From positions 76,868 through 140,867 of the forward strand of contig NZ_FOYV01000004.1 of the NCBI RefSeq assembly GCF_900115175.1: a stretch of DNA of 64,000 bases, written 5' to 3'. The notes under the pieces were generated by a model. That model saw nothing but the letters and a program-made list of their open reading frames with translations, searched no databases and was not told where the DNA came from. Below, piece by piece: positions 16,797 to 26,270 of this stretch; the first letter of the stretch is position 1; the number at the start of each line of letters is the position of its first letter. Both the position numbers and the translations under genes were made by a program. This DNA is from Marinobacter gudaonensis. GTDB taxonomy: Bacteria > Pseudomonadota > Gammaproteobacteria > Pseudomonadales > Oleiphilaceae.

Positions 16797-17807
16797 TTGA
16801 CGGACTCGTCGGCCCCCATCAGCGTATTTGTTGCCAGCACGCCCCTGCAGTTGATCAGCTGCGCAGAGGCCAGACACGCTTATGGATGCAGGCAGGAAGA
16901 CACTCTCCTGGTGATTGCACGGCCCGACAATCGCGAGACCGAACGCCAAATGGCCATGCTTGTGAACACCCTGGGCTGGCGGGGTGGCGAGATCAGCTAT
17001 CTCACCAAGCGCACGTTTTACGTCCGCCTTGCTGCTCTGGCGAGGCGCCTGTCTGGTTGCCGAATTGAGCGGTTGTTCATTGGCAACAAGGCCAGTTGGA
17101 TTCACGAGGTTTTCTATCGGAGCTTCGACAACAGTCAGGTGATTTTTGTCGATGACGGCTTGGCGACAGTGAAGTACTACCACGCGATCCATCGTGAAGG
17201 TATGCCATCGCGTATATCGGTGTCCAAGAGGCGGTTGCTCCGAACCCTGGGCATACGAACGCATCGGGCGATTCCCCAAGATATTGTCTTTTTTACTTTT
17301 TTTCCGTTACCGAGTACCGATCAGATAAAAATTCGCCATCACGATTTTCCAGTGTTCCGGCAGTGTTTCCGGACGACGGTCCGGGACAGTCGCCTGGAGC
17401 CGCTGGTGGGTTTTCTGGGGCAACCATTCGGCGGTAAGGATCGTCTGCAAAGGCTCGCGTTACAAATTCAGCACATCGTGAGCAGCTATCCCGGGAGGCG
17501 AATCGTTTATTTTATGCACCGGAAGGAAAGCCGCGACGAACTGCAAAAGGCGCTGGCGGAATTCCCGGTGGATGTCCGCCAGGCCGGACGGCCGATTGAA
17601 GTGGAAGTGGCGCTGTCAGGACACCGTTACCTGGCTTTCTTCAGCTTTGCCTCAACCGCGCTGTTCACTCTGAAAACCATGTTTCCGGACATCCGTGTTG
17701 TCCAGATCGACGATCCTGCTCTGGCCGTCAAGCTGGCCTATTACGATGAGATGCTTGAGCTGTTCAGGGCGGCCGGGATTGAGAGTGTCCGTCTGAATGA
17801 GGCCTAG
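16797..17807 (+). CDS. Putative GT52/polysialyltransferase-like glycosyltransferase
   Basis: Recognition is partial. The opening VFVASTPLQLISCAEA, the middle VIFVDDGLATVKYY near 115, YFMHRKES near 240 and FFSFASTALFTLK near 280 resemble the GT52 sialyltransferase and bacterial polysialyltransferase group (TPLQL start, DDG, HR-E, and Ser-Ser/Thr-Ala-Leu motifs). The 336 residues show no membrane segment. The likely TTG start at 16797 has GGAG 11 bases upstream; the exact start is uncertain. It is the last gene of the kdkA operon and its stop overlaps by four bases with the ligase fusion gene on the other strand. Substrate unknown; sialic acid synthesis genes are not seen nearby. Confidence 0.55.
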   Translation: MTDSSAPISVFVASTPLQLISCAEARHAYGCRQEDTLLVIARPDNRETERQMAMLVNTLGWRGGEISYLTKRTFYVRLAALARRLSGCRIERLFIGNKASWIHEVFYRSFDNSQVIFVDDGLATVKYYHAIHREGMPSRISVSKRRLLRTLGIRTHRAIPQDIVFFTFFPLPSTDQIKIRHHDFPVFRQCFRTTVRDSRLEPLVGFLGQPFGGKDRLQRLALQIQHIVSSYPGRRIVYFMHRKESRDELQKALAEFPVDVRQAGRPIEVEVALSGHRYLAFFSFASTALFTLKTMFPDIRVVQIDDPALAVKLAYYDEMLELFRAAGIESVRLNEA

Positions 17808-19825
17808 GGCTCCCGCTTGCGTGACGGCCGGTCCAGCGTCCACAGCCCCGCATACTTGTTGAAGGTCACCTGGGCGTAGGTGACCGCCGTCAGATACCCC
17901 ACCGCACCGTCCAGAAAACCGAACCGGATGAAATACACCTGAACAAAGGTCATCAGCCCCCGCAGGGTGGGGTAGATCATGGTGCGGGTTTTCTTGCCCT
18001 TGCGGTGTTTTTCCAGCGAGCCAAGCCAGGCGTACTTGGCGCTTTTCTCAAGGGAATGGCCGAAGTCCCGGTGGGTGTAATGGGTAAGCCGTCCCCGAAG
18101 CGTTCGAACTTTCCTGCCAGAGGGTATCAGTATCCGCTCGTGAACCAGTGCGTCGGAAAATCGGACGCCCTCCCGCCGGAACAGCCGCAAGGGCGCCCGG
18201 CCACTGCGGCCAAAGTCCAGGCGGCTGCCGTAGATGGTCACGGCCCAGGGCAGCTTGTAGGCGTCGGCATCCGGGTCAGCCAGGTGGTGGTTGATTTCCC
18301 GCGCCAGCTCCGGAGTGATCCGCTCATCGGCGTCCAGGGACAGCACCCACTCGCCCGTGGCTTTTTCCAGCGCCCGTTGCTTCTGGATGCCGAACCCCGG
18401 CCAGTCAGTCACCTCAACCACGTCGGCCAGTTCCCGTGCCAGTTCCACCGTTCGGTCGGTGCTGCCGCTGTCCAGAACGATGATCTCATCGGCCACCAGT
18501 CTCGCAGAGCGAAGGCAGTCGGCAATATGGTCTTCCTCATTCTTGGTGATGATGGTTGCCGATACCTTGCGGGTGCGGTTACGCACATAGGATCGGCTGA
18601 GTTCCGTGAACATCGCCGAGGCAATGGACGCCACCAGCAGCAGGTAGAAGGTCAGGAACAGCGACCGGTTAAAGGTGGCTTCGGTTAGCCCGAAGAGCAG
18701 ATAGCCCGCGCAGACCATGACGCCTGCGGCAGCCAGATGGGACGTGGCAGCATGCCTGGAAAACAGGTGCCTCGAAAATACCGCGAGGGGTATGAACAGC
18801 AGCAGGGCCAAGCTCAGCACGCCGATGACGCCGCTGGTGGCGGCCGTGTTCAGCAGATCGTTGTGGGCATGGCCGGTGCAACACTCCAGGAAGGCCTCGG
18901 GCAGTTCACCGGCGGTCACCTGGGACTGGATGTGTCGGCTGAAGCCGCCGAGGCCTGCACCCGCCACCGGGTGCTCGGTGAACAGGTCCCAGGCTTCGTG
19001 CCATACCGCAACCCGGATTTCCATACCGTTGTCGAGCTTGCCATCGCTCAGGAATCCTTCCAGTGAACTGGACATCCGGTCGCTGGTGATGGCTGCTGCA
19101 GCCACCAGGATTGGAATGGCGATCAGGCCTGCGAGACGGGCCCGCTTGCCCACCAGCGGAATCAGGGCCAACAGCAGGAAGGGCAGGGCAACGAGATTGC
19201 TTCGGGTTTCCGACAGCATGGAAATGACAACAGCAGTCAATCCGAACAGAAAGACAGGAATGGCCGTGAGCCGGCGCCCGTCCCGGTAGAAGAACAGCGA
19301 CCCGACAATCGTCAGCATGCCTCCGAGCAAGGCAAGGTTGCCAAAGCTGATGGGATTGATTCCGCCGCCAAAGCGGGAGTTGAGCACGTGATGCAGGGCA
19401 CCCTGGCGGGCGGCAATGGTAACCAGGAAAACCGCCAGAACGGACACGGAAATCAATGTGATCGCGGTAAACGTTACCCATGCACCGATGGCGGCCCGGG
19501 TCAGCACAACGATCAGGGGCCAGAACAGGATAAAGCGAGCGTGGGTCCCCAGGGTCTTGCCACCCTCGTAATCGAATCCCTCAAGGACCCAGGAAAACGC
19601 GCTGACCAGTACAAAAAACCAGAAGGCAAAATGCAGGAGCCTGAGCTCCTTGGGTTTGTCCCACCCGGCGCGGTACAGGGATTTCCGGAAGCTGACGACC
19701 ATGCCACCGATGGCCAGGAGCAGCGTGGCCCCAGCCAATACGCTGGACGACAGCAGGGCGCCGCCCAGGCCGGCCATCAACAGAGCTGCGGGGAGTAGTC
19801 GGTTCATGGCAGTCATGGCTAGCAT
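17804..19825 (-). CDS. O-antigen ligase fused to WaaE-like GT2 glycosyltransferase
   Basis: One open frame joins two normally separate LPS enzymes. Residues about 1-400 are a polytopic inner membrane O-antigen ligase (Wzy_C/WaaL type) with roughly ten hydrophobic segments and the periplasmic loop containing HPVAGAGLGGFSRHI and GHAHNDLLNTAATSGVIG. From about residue 420 a cytoplasmic GT2 domain of the WaaE/KdtX type begins (SATIITKNEEDHIADCLRS) with DSGSTDRT and the LSLDADER metal motif near 495. I chose ATG 19825, which overlaps the stop of the upstream acyltransferase; 19816 and 19807 are alternatives. Total length about 673 residues. No stop or frameshift is visible at the junction. Confidence 0.88.
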   Translation of the reverse strand: MLAMTAMNRLLPAALLMAGLGGALLSSSVLAGATLLLAIGGMVVSFRKSLYRAGWDKPKELRLLHFAFWFFVLVSAFSWVLEGFDYEGGKTLGTHARFILFWPLIVVLTRAAIGAWVTFTAITLISVSVLAVFLVTIAARQGALHHVLNSRFGGGINPISFGNLALLGGMLTIVGSLFFYRDGRRLTAIPVFLFGLTAVVISMLSETRSNLVALPFLLLALIPLVGKRARLAGLIAIPILVAAAAITSDRMSSSLEGFLSDGKLDNGMEIRVAVWHEAWDLFTEHPVAGAGLGGFSRHIQSQVTAGELPEAFLECCTGHAHNDLLNTAATSGVIGVLSLALLLFIPLAVFSRHLFSRHAATSHLAAAGVMVCAGYLLFGLTEATFNRSLFLTFYLLLVASIASAMFTELSRSYVRNRTRKVSATIITKNEEDHIADCLRSARLVADEIIVLDSGSTDRTVELARELADVVEVTDWPGFGIQKQRALEKATGEWVLSLDADERITPELAREINHHLADPDADAYKLPWAVTIYGSRLDFGRSGRAPLRLFRREGVRFSDALVHERILIPSGRKVRTLRGRLTHYTHRDFGHSLEKSAKYAWLGSLEKHRKGKKTRTMIYPTLRGLMTFVQVYFIRFGFLDGAVGYLTAVTYAQVTFNKYAGLWTLDRPSRKREP

Positions 19826-20724
19826 ACGCGATCCGGGTTGTAGGGGTTGATCTCCCCCGGCGGCCTGTGCCGCAAGCGTTTGTATTCCCACTGGTATTGC
19901 GCCGGAATTTCCCGAACGCAGTGCTCAATGGCCTGGTTCATGGCGGTGGTGGCCGCCACCGGATCGCTGTCGCCAAGCCCGGGCCCGGTGTCGCGCACCA
20001 CAATCCGGAAGCCTGCCGCGTCTGGCAGGCGTTCGGCGTAGGTGATCAGCACATTGGCGCCGGTGCGCTGCATCAGCTTGGAGACGAGGGTCATGGTTTT
20101 CACTTCCATGCCAAAGAAGGGGGCAAACGCGTTGCCCTTGCCCCTTGGCGACTGGTCCGGAAGGATACCGGCAACGCCCCCTTCACGCAGGATCGCCGCA
20201 AGGCGTGCCAGCCCCCGTCGATCGCCCCGTACCAGTTCCGAGCCCAGGCGCCCGCGAACCTTGATCATGTAATCCTCGAATTCGGGCATGTTGGGCGGGC
20301 TGTACAGTGCCGCCATCTTGTAGCGGGAAGAGAAGAACAGGCCGGCCAGTTCCCAGTTGCCCAGGTGCGGTGCCAGCAGGATCAGGCCCTTGCCGCCGGC
20401 CATGGCCTGGTCAATCAGTTCCAGGCCCTCGGTTTCGCGAACCAGGCCCAGGCACTTTTCCACGGGCCATTCCCACATCAGCGGCACCTCCAGCATGGTC
20501 ATGCCGGTCTGGCGCAGGGATTCCCGGACCAGGGCGGCGCGCTCGGGCTCTGTCAGCTCAGGCAGGCAGATATCCAGGTTAACGTCGGTGACCTGCCGGG
20601 ACTTGGTGGGCAGGCGCCACACCAGGTAGCCGACAATCCGGCCGATTCGCTGAGCTCCGGCAAGGGAAAGCCCGCCGGCGATCCTGAGCAGGCCGGCAAT
20701 CAGAAAGTATTTGATCTTGCTCAT
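19819..20724 (-). CDS. Late lipid A acyltransferase (LpxL/HtrB family), copy 1
   Basis: LpxL-family enzymes transfer an acyl chain from acyl-ACP to the lipid A precursor at the inner membrane. An N-terminal hydrophobic anchor ([18 protein letters not shown]) precedes the catalytic HX4E motif HLGNWE near residue 119, and [20 protein letters not shown] near 190 is the other conserved block. Length is 301 residues. Its start overlaps the manC stop (ATGA) and its stop overlaps the ligase fusion start, so manC, this gene and the fusion form one operon. Which acyl chain it adds is unknown; a second copy is at 26271. Confidence 0.9.
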   Translation of the reverse strand: MSKIKYFLIAGLLRIAGGLSLAGAQRIGRIVGYLVWRLPTKSRQVTDVNLDICLPELTEPERAALVRESLRQTGMTMLEVPLMWEWPVEKCLGLVRETEGLELIDQAMAGGKGLILLAPHLGNWELAGLFFSSRYKMAALYSPPNMPEFEDYMIKVRGRLGSELVRGDRRGLARLAAILREGGVAGILPDQSPRGKGNAFAPFFGMEVKTMTLVSKLMQRTGANVLITYAERLPDAAGFRIVVRDTGPGLGDSDPVAATTAMNQAIEHCVREIPAQYQWEYKRLRHRPPGEINPYNPDRVC

Positions 20725-22142
20725 TTGCGGCCGTACCGGTCCTCGTACCGAACAATGTCGTCCTCGCCCAGGTAGGAGCCGGACTGTACCTCAATGAGTT
20801 CCAGGTTGATCACCCCGGGGTTTTCCAGCGAATGCACCTGGCCCACCGGAATGTAGGTGGACTGGTTCTCGGTCACCAGATAGGTTTTGTCGCCGTTGGT
20901 CACCCGTGCGGTGCCGCTGACCACAATCCAGTGCTCGGCGCGGTGGTGGTGCATCTGCACCGACAGCTTGGCGCCGGGCTTCACGGTGATGCGCTTGACC
21001 TGGTAGCGGGCGCCGTTGTCAATGGAGTCGTACACCCCCCAGGGCCGGTAGACCTCCCGGTGGTTCATATGCTCGTGGCGGCCGTCGTTGCGGATTTTCT
21101 CCACCACGGTCTTGACGTCCTGCACGCTGTCCTTGTGGGCCACGAGCAGGGCATCATTGGTTTCGATCACAACCAGGTTGTCGACACCCACGGTGGCCAC
21201 CAGTCGGCTGTCCGCACGCACCAGGGTGTTGGCGGTGTTGTGGGTGATCACATCGCCCGTCAGGCTGTTGCCGTGGTCGTCCTTGTCGCTGACTTCCCAG
21301 AGCGCGGACCAGGAGCCGATATCACTCCAGCCGGCGTCCAGGGAGACCACGGCGGCCCGGTCGGTTTTCTCCATTACCGCGTAGTCCACCGAATCCGACG
21401 GGCATTCGGCAAACCGTTCTGCATTGACCCGGGTAAAGTGCAGGTCATCGGCGGTGTCGGCGATGGCGGCCTGGCAGGCAGACAGGATGTCCGGCCGGTG
21501 GACTTCCAGTTCTTTCAGGTATTCACGGGCGCCGAACAGGAACATGCCGCTGTTCCAGAGGTATTCGCCGGAGTCCAGATAGGCGTTCGCGGTGGCCAGG
21601 TCGGGCTTTTCCACGAAGCGGTCCACGGCAAAGCTGTCCGGCCCCAGTTCCGAACCCCGGTGGATGTAGCCATAACCGGTTTCAGGCTTGTTGGGCACAA
21701 TGCCGAAGGTCACCAGCTTGCCTTCCCGCGCCAGGGGGATGGCCTTCTTCACACCTTCCTGGAACGCCGCCACGTCCTTGATCAGGTGGTCGGCTGCGAG
21801 CACCAGCATCAGGGGATCGTCCGCATCCGGCGCAACGGTTTCCTTCAGTTGCAGGGCGGCCAGTGCGATGGCCGGTGCCGTATTGCGTCCACACGGCTCA
21901 AGGATGATCCGGGAGTCCTCGTGACCGGACTGTCGCATCTGCTCGGCAGCGAGGAAGCGGTGCTCCTCGTTGCAGATCAGCAGTGGATTGGCTGCGTCCA
22001 TGCCCTCAAGCCTGGCAACGGTGGCCTGTAACATCGACAGGGGGCCACTGGTCAGTTTCAGGAACTGTTTCGGGTTCAACTGGCGTGACATCGGCCAAAG
22101 TCTTGAGCCTGTGCCGCCGGCCATAATGACGGGGTGAATCAT
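20721..22142 (-). CDS. manC: Mannose-1-phosphate guanylyltransferase/mannose-6-phosphate isomerase
   Basis: This bifunctional type II enzyme makes GDP-mannose: the N-terminal domain couples mannose-1-phosphate to GTP, and the C-terminal cupin isomerises fructose-6-phosphate. [12 protein letters not shown] at residues 9-20 is the nucleotide signature, FVEKPD near 172 the sugar-binding motif, and [15 protein letters not shown] to [16 protein letters not shown] (from about 365) the metal-binding cupin. At 473 residues it is full length. It opens the manC-acyltransferase-ligase operon, suggesting GDP-mannose-derived sugars in the surface glycan. Symbols cpsB or algA are used for relatives. Confidence 0.93.
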   Translation of the reverse strand: MIHPVIMAGGTGSRLWPMSRQLNPKQFLKLTSGPLSMLQATVARLEGMDAANPLLICNEEHRFLAAEQMRQSGHEDSRIILEPCGRNTAPAIALAALQLKETVAPDADDPLMLVLAADHLIKDVAAFQEGVKKAIPLAREGKLVTFGIVPNKPETGYGYIHRGSELGPDSFAVDRFVEKPDLATANAYLDSGEYLWNSGMFLFGAREYLKELEVHRPDILSACQAAIADTADDLHFTRVNAERFAECPSDSVDYAVMEKTDRAAVVSLDAGWSDIGSWSALWEVSDKDDHGNSLTGDVITHNTANTLVRADSRLVATVGVDNLVVIETNDALLVAHKDSVQDVKTVVEKIRNDGRHEHMNHREVYRPWGVYDSIDNGARYQVKRITVKPGAKLSVQMHHHRAEHWIVVSGTARVTNGDKTYLVTENQSTYIPVGQVHSLENPGVINLELIEVQSGSYLGEDDIVRYEDRYGRK

Positions 22143-22273
22143 CTGTGCACTCCGGGCTTGAGTTATAGAATGCCGTGGAAATCGTCCAAATCAGGGGCGC
22201 CATCTTACCACAAGGCGGTTGTGGTATTGTTCTGAACCGGCCCTGAATTGCTTGCCTCAAAACGGAAATTCCG

Positions 22274-23065
22274 ATGAAGCTACCGCTGTCCGTTTATTAC
22301 ATCACCCAGAATGAAGAACTCCGGTTACCCGAGTCCCTGGCCAAGCTGTCTGGCTGGGTGGATGAAATTATCGTAGTCGATTCTGGCAGCACGGACCGAA
22401 CGCGGGACATTGCCGAGGCGGCGGGCGCCCGATTCGTGCACAACGACTGGCATGGCTTTGCCTGCCAGAAGGCCTTTGCAGCCAGCCTGTGCCGAAATGA
22501 CTGGGTACTGGACCTGGACGCCGACGAGGTCCTCTCGGACCGGCTGGTCGGCAATATCCAGGCCTTGTTCTCACGTCCTGTTGCCGAGGATATTGCCGGT
22601 TTCCGGATGCGCTGGGTGTTGTCCCAGCCGGATGCCCGCCATCCCTTTCGCCACGACAAAAGCAAGTGGATCCTGCGGCTCTATCACCGAAAGCGAGCTG
22701 CTATCCAGCCGGAACAGGACAGCAATGACGATCGCCCCAGAGTCATGGCCGGGCGGGTGCTGGACCTGAAAGGCGACGTCCTGCACCGCACGCTGATTTC
22801 CCTTGAGCAGATGGAGCGCAAGTACTGCCAGCTGTCGAGCGAGCAGGCCCGGTTCCTGGCCAAAAAGGGGCGAAAAATCTCCAGTGCCCGGCTGTTTGTC
22901 GAGTTTCCGCTGAAGTTCCTGAAGTATTACCTCATTCATCGGCAGATCCTGAACGGCTGGTTTGGTCTGAGCGTGGCCATTACCGCTGCCAACCGGAATT
23001 TCATGCGTCTGGCCAAGGCCCGGGAACTGCAGATGCTGGCCAGTTTTGACGATGATGCTAAATAA
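22274..23065 (+). CDS. GT2 glycosyltransferase, WaaE/KdtX type
   Basis: A cytosolic GT-A fold enzyme; WaaE of Klebsiella adds glucose to inner-core heptose. The protein begins LPLSVYYITQNEELRLPESL, has VDSGSTDRTRDIAEAAG, then HNDWHGFACQKAFA and the metal-binding LDLDADEVLS near residue 84. Its 263 residues are the normal length. It is similar in layout to the GT2 half of the fused ligase at 17804-19825, so this locus has two such domains. It diverges from manC across 131 bases and its 3' end faces the GT4 genes. Confidence 0.85.
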   Translation: MKLPLSVYYITQNEELRLPESLAKLSGWVDEIIVVDSGSTDRTRDIAEAAGARFVHNDWHGFACQKAFAASLCRNDWVLDLDADEVLSDRLVGNIQALFSRPVAEDIAGFRMRWVLSQPDARHPFRHDKSKWILRLYHRKRAAIQPEQDSNDDRPRVMAGRVLDLKGDVLHRTLISLEQMERKYCQLSSEQARFLAKKGRKISSARLFVEFPLKFLKYYLIHRQILNGWFGLSVAITAANRNFMRLAKARELQMLASFDDDAK

Positions 23066-23101
23066 CCATAGCGGACCGGTCGGGCAAGTCGGTTCAGGGG
23101 A

Positions 23102-24145
23102 TCAGCCTGGAAGGACTTCCCGATAAAGTGCCTCTGTTTTCGCCGCCATGGCCTCAACGGTGAGGTTGGCCCGGGCGAACGCCATGGCCGTAGCCTCGCG
23201 TTCGGCAAGTCCCTCCAGATTGGCCAGGGCGCGGGTCAGTACGCTGGCGATGGCGTCCGGTTCGTGACCCTCGCTGATGGCTTCGGGAGGAAGCAGCTCC
23301 ATTGGCCCGGAAACCGGGGTCGAGACCACCGGGCAGCCGCACAGCAAGGACTCGATCAAGACGTAGGGAAAGCCTTCGCGATCGGAGCTGATCACGCTCA
23401 ACCGGGCCTGTCGATAGTGTCGGGCCAGGCAGGGGCTGTAGCCGGGCAGGGAGATGGTGTTATCCAGGCCCAGGCCACGAATCTGTTGCGCCAGCGCCGG
23501 GCGCTGGCTGCCTTCGCCATAAATCGTCAGATGGCAGCCGTCAGCGGCCGGGCCAAGCAGGGACCAGGCGTGAATCAGCCGGTCGAAACCCTTCACGGAT
23601 TCCAGCCGGCCGGCGGCAATCACATGGATGGTCCCTGGCGACAAATCCGCTTCCGATGGCGATAGCCTTGAGTCTTCGTCGACGCGGGCACCGTTGTATA
23701 TCAGATGACTGCGGGGATGAGTGAGGGCACGTTTGATCGCCGGGCTCACGGCGATTACGCGGTCCATCCGGTCAAAGGCTGTGTGGCTGGACTTGATGCC
23801 ATGGACCGTGCCGATTCGTACGGTATTCGGCCCGCCGACTTTACCGGCCAGCCGGGCCGCCTTGTTGCCCTGGGCGTGCAGGATATCCGGTGCCATCTGG
23901 CGAAGGTTCCGGCGAAGCAGGAAGTGCAGCAATGGGTTGTGACGACCCAACTGAACCGGCAGCGCGTGAAAACGCACGGGTGCAGGAAACCTGGCCTCGT
24001 AGGCCCGATGGCCCAGCACATGCACCCGGTGCCCCATGGCCGCCAGCGCACGGGAGAGATCGGCCGTGTGCTGCTCCATGCCGCCCCAGGCTCCCCCGGG
24101 AGTGGCCAGTAGCAGTGCAATGGTCAGCGGGCGCCCGGACATCAT
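23102..24145 (-). CDS. GT4 family glycosyltransferase
   Basis: GT-B fold retaining glycosyltransferase for LPS core assembly. ATPGGAWGGMEQHTADLSRAL near residue 14 is the N-terminal acceptor-side loop, HVIAAGRLESVKGFDRLIHAWSLL near 175 and DREGFPYVLIESLLCGCPVVST near 262 carry the donor site with the EX7E pattern. Length 347 residues. Its ATG overlaps the stop of the upstream GT4 gene by four bases (ATGA), and it ends the operon that starts with the acyltransferase at 27218. Sugar specificity unknown. Confidence 0.87.
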   Translation of the reverse strand: MMSGRPLTIALLLATPGGAWGGMEQHTADLSRALAAMGHRVHVLGHRAYEARFPAPVRFHALPVQLGRHNPLLHFLLRRNLRQMAPDILHAQGNKAARLAGKVGGPNTVRIGTVHGIKSSHTAFDRMDRVIAVSPAIKRALTHPRSHLIYNGARVDEDSRLSPSEADLSPGTIHVIAAGRLESVKGFDRLIHAWSLLGPAADGCHLTIYGEGSQRPALAQQIRGLGLDNTISLPGYSPCLARHYRQARLSVISSDREGFPYVLIESLLCGCPVVSTPVSGPMELLPPEAISEGHEPDAIASVLTRALANLEGLAEREATAMAFARANLTVEAMAAKTEALYREVLPG

Positions 24146-25260
24146 CTGGATTTGCCGGAGCGCTGGTTGAGGAGGTTCTCATAAACGTTCAGGGAGGCCT
24201 CGGTCTGGGCTTCCAGGCGGAACCGATAGGGAATCTCGATAGTCGGTTTCGGCGCATCCAGCAACCGCGCGACCACCCCGGTGAACGCATCGATATCGTC
24301 TGGCGGCACCAGGCCCCGGGGGAAGCAGGCTTCCAGGGTCTCCGCTGCGCCGCCGCGATTGTAGGCAACCACCGGCGTTCCCGAGGCCAGGGCTTCGGTG
24401 ACAGTACGGCCAAAAGGTTCCGGTTTGGTGCTCATATGGCACACCACGTCAGCCAGCAGGTACAGGTTGGTCATGTCATTGCGCTGGCCCAGGAAACTGA
24501 CGCGCTCGGTGAGTCCCAGGCGATCCCTCGCCCGCTCCAGTTCCTCCAGAAAATGTTCCTTGCCGGGCTCGGCGCCACCGGCGATCACGCCATGACAGTC
24601 CGGGCGGGCCTGCACCAGTCGGGCCATCATGGCGAGGAAGTCCAGTTGGCCTTTCCAGCGCGATATCCGACCCGGCATCATGATGATCCTTTTGCCGGCA
24701 AGTTGTGGGTACTGGCGGAACCATCGCTCAAGCCATTGCGGAGGTAGCTCGCGCTGGCGGAAGGCATCGATATCAACACCGCGCTGGATAACCGTGAGCC
24801 TGTCGGGTGGCACCTGATAGTTCTTCAGCACATACTCCTGCACGCATCGTGACACGGCGATCATGTGATCCGCCCGGGTCATGATGGCGCTGTAGGGCGT
24901 GACCGAATACATGCCGTGGAAGGTGGAGACCACCGCGGGGTGCTGGTTCCTCGGGATGGTTTTCAGGGCCAGGAAGATGATCCAGGCAGGCATTCTGGAG
25001 CGCACGTGGACAATGTCCGGCTTGAGATCCAGAATCAGCTTTCGCATGGGCAATATCTGCCCGAAGGAGGCAGGGGACTTTCGGTGAATCGGCATATACA
25101 CGTGCCTGGAGCCCTGGCCACGGAGTTGTTCCGCCATGGGGCCACCCTTTGAAACCACCCAGGATTCGTGCCCTCGTTTGACAAGATCCGCCGCGAACTC
25201 CACCGTGCCGCGTTCAACACCACCACTGTAAAGTGCCGGCAGTGCCTGAAGAATCCTCAC
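24142..25260 (-). CDS. GT4 family glycosyltransferase
   Basis: A second GT4 enzyme in tandem. It begins MRILQALPALYSGGVERGTVEFA, with the glycine-rich loop common to WaaG/RfaB-type enzymes, and has IMMPGRISRWKGQLDFLAMM near 195 and KPEPFGRTVTEALASGTPVVAY near 288. Length 372 residues. Both ends overlap their neighbours by four bases, so translation is probably coupled through the operon. The tandem copies are diverged, not a recent duplication. Substrate unknown. Confidence 0.87.
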   Translation of the reverse strand: MRILQALPALYSGGVERGTVEFAADLVKRGHESWVVSKGGPMAEQLRGQGSRHVYMPIHRKSPASFGQILPMRKLILDLKPDIVHVRSRMPAWIIFLALKTIPRNQHPAVVSTFHGMYSVTPYSAIMTRADHMIAVSRCVQEYVLKNYQVPPDRLTVIQRGVDIDAFRQRELPPQWLERWFRQYPQLAGKRIIMMPGRISRWKGQLDFLAMMARLVQARPDCHGVIAGGAEPGKEHFLEELERARDRLGLTERVSFLGQRNDMTNLYLLADVVCHMSTKPEPFGRTVTEALASGTPVVAYNRGGAAETLEACFPRGLVPPDDIDAFTGVVARLLDAPKPTIEIPYRFRLEAQTEASLNVYENLLNQRSGKSR

Positions 25261-26261
25261 GGTGCAGGTCCTCCCTTGCTCTGCTCGAAGGTGTTGCGCT
25301 TACCGGCCTGGGAGGCGGGAAGCAGTTTCTGCTCAACAATCCAGCGGGCGGCACGATCGGCTTCCCAGAGTGTCCGGTTGCCAGGGTTTCGGCCGGCCAT
25401 GACGATCGCGTGGTCGGGCCAGCGCGCCACATACCCTTGCTGTACCAGGCGTTCCACGCCTTCGGCGACGCGGCTGCCGGTTCGGTTGGCCAACTCGAAC
25501 ACCCCTGTGGGCACGGCCGAGGTGGCGGCTTCACAAACCATGGACATGCTGTCTGGCGTGACCCAGGCGGCTCGTGAACCGGCCAGTTGGTGGCTCAGCC
25601 AGTTCTCGTGGGTTTGCTCGGGGTGTACCACAGACACCCGCAGCCCGGACAGATCGTCCAGGCGCGCCTGTAACGTTCCCGGTGTGCGACGGGAGGTGGC
25701 GATGGTCCAGCGCCAGTCCGGGTACTGGCCGATCAGATGGTTAATCTGGCCGAGCAGGACATCGTCGTCCCAGTCGAAATGCGGTGACGGGCCACCAACA
25801 AGCAGCAGCGCCTCCCGTTTTTCGGTAATCCGGGCCAGGGGCGTGAGCGCATTGATCACCCCCTCGGTGACCAGGGTACGGGGCCCGGGCGGTACGCGGT
25901 CGTGGGCGGGGATCACCGCGCCGTTCACCAGCGACAGGGGAAAGCCCGGTTTCATAATCACCAGGGTTCTCACCCCACGCAGTCGGCGTAGCGACAGCAG
26001 CAGTCGGTGGGTGCCGGTGCCTGCGGCCACCACCAGGTCCGGGTGCGGCAGCTCTGCGTGCATTCGCGGTGCCGCGCCCAGGACCGCGCGCCACAACGAA
26101 ATCGATTGTGTGGTGGCGTCCACCCAGTGTGTGGCAGCGCCGGTCAACACCCGCAGCCGATTACCAATCCCCTTGAGCTGGTTGCGATGACCGGGCTTGT
26201 TGTCGGTCAGAAGCCAGACGACGGGTGCTTCCTTTCTGGCCTGTTTCGGGTGATCCGCCAT
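25257..26261 (-). CDS. Mitochondrial fission ELM1-like family protein
   Basis: The protein matches the bacterial branch of the ELM1 family (PF06258), whose eukaryotic member acts in mitochondrial fission but whose bacterial role is not established. Family-like features are WLLTDNKPGHRNQLKGIGNRL near residue 16, VVAAGTGTHRLLLSLRRL near 78 and the late block SMSMVCEAATSAVPTGVFE near 243. The fold resembles GT-B glycosyltransferases, and its place between an acyltransferase and two GT4 genes, with 4-bp overlap to the next gene, argues for a role in surface glycan assembly. The function is inference. Length 334 residues. Confidence 0.75.
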   Translation of the reverse strand: MADHPKQARKEAPVVWLLTDNKPGHRNQLKGIGNRLRVLTGAATHWVDATTQSISLWRAVLGAAPRMHAELPHPDLVVAAGTGTHRLLLSLRRLRGVRTLVIMKPGFPLSLVNGAVIPAHDRVPPGPRTLVTEGVINALTPLARITEKREALLLVGGPSPHFDWDDDVLLGQINHLIGQYPDWRWTIATSRRTPGTLQARLDDLSGLRVSVVHPEQTHENWLSHQLAGSRAAWVTPDSMSMVCEAATSAVPTGVFELANRTGSRVAEGVERLVQQGYVARWPDHAIVMAGRNPGNRTLWEADRAARWIVEQKLLPASQAGKRNTFEQSKGGPAP

Positions 26262-26270
26262 GGCGCTCTG

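Noticed and set aside
20832..22031. Open frame of 399 codons antisense to manC
   Set aside because: No motif or ribosome site; manC is intact and in an operon.
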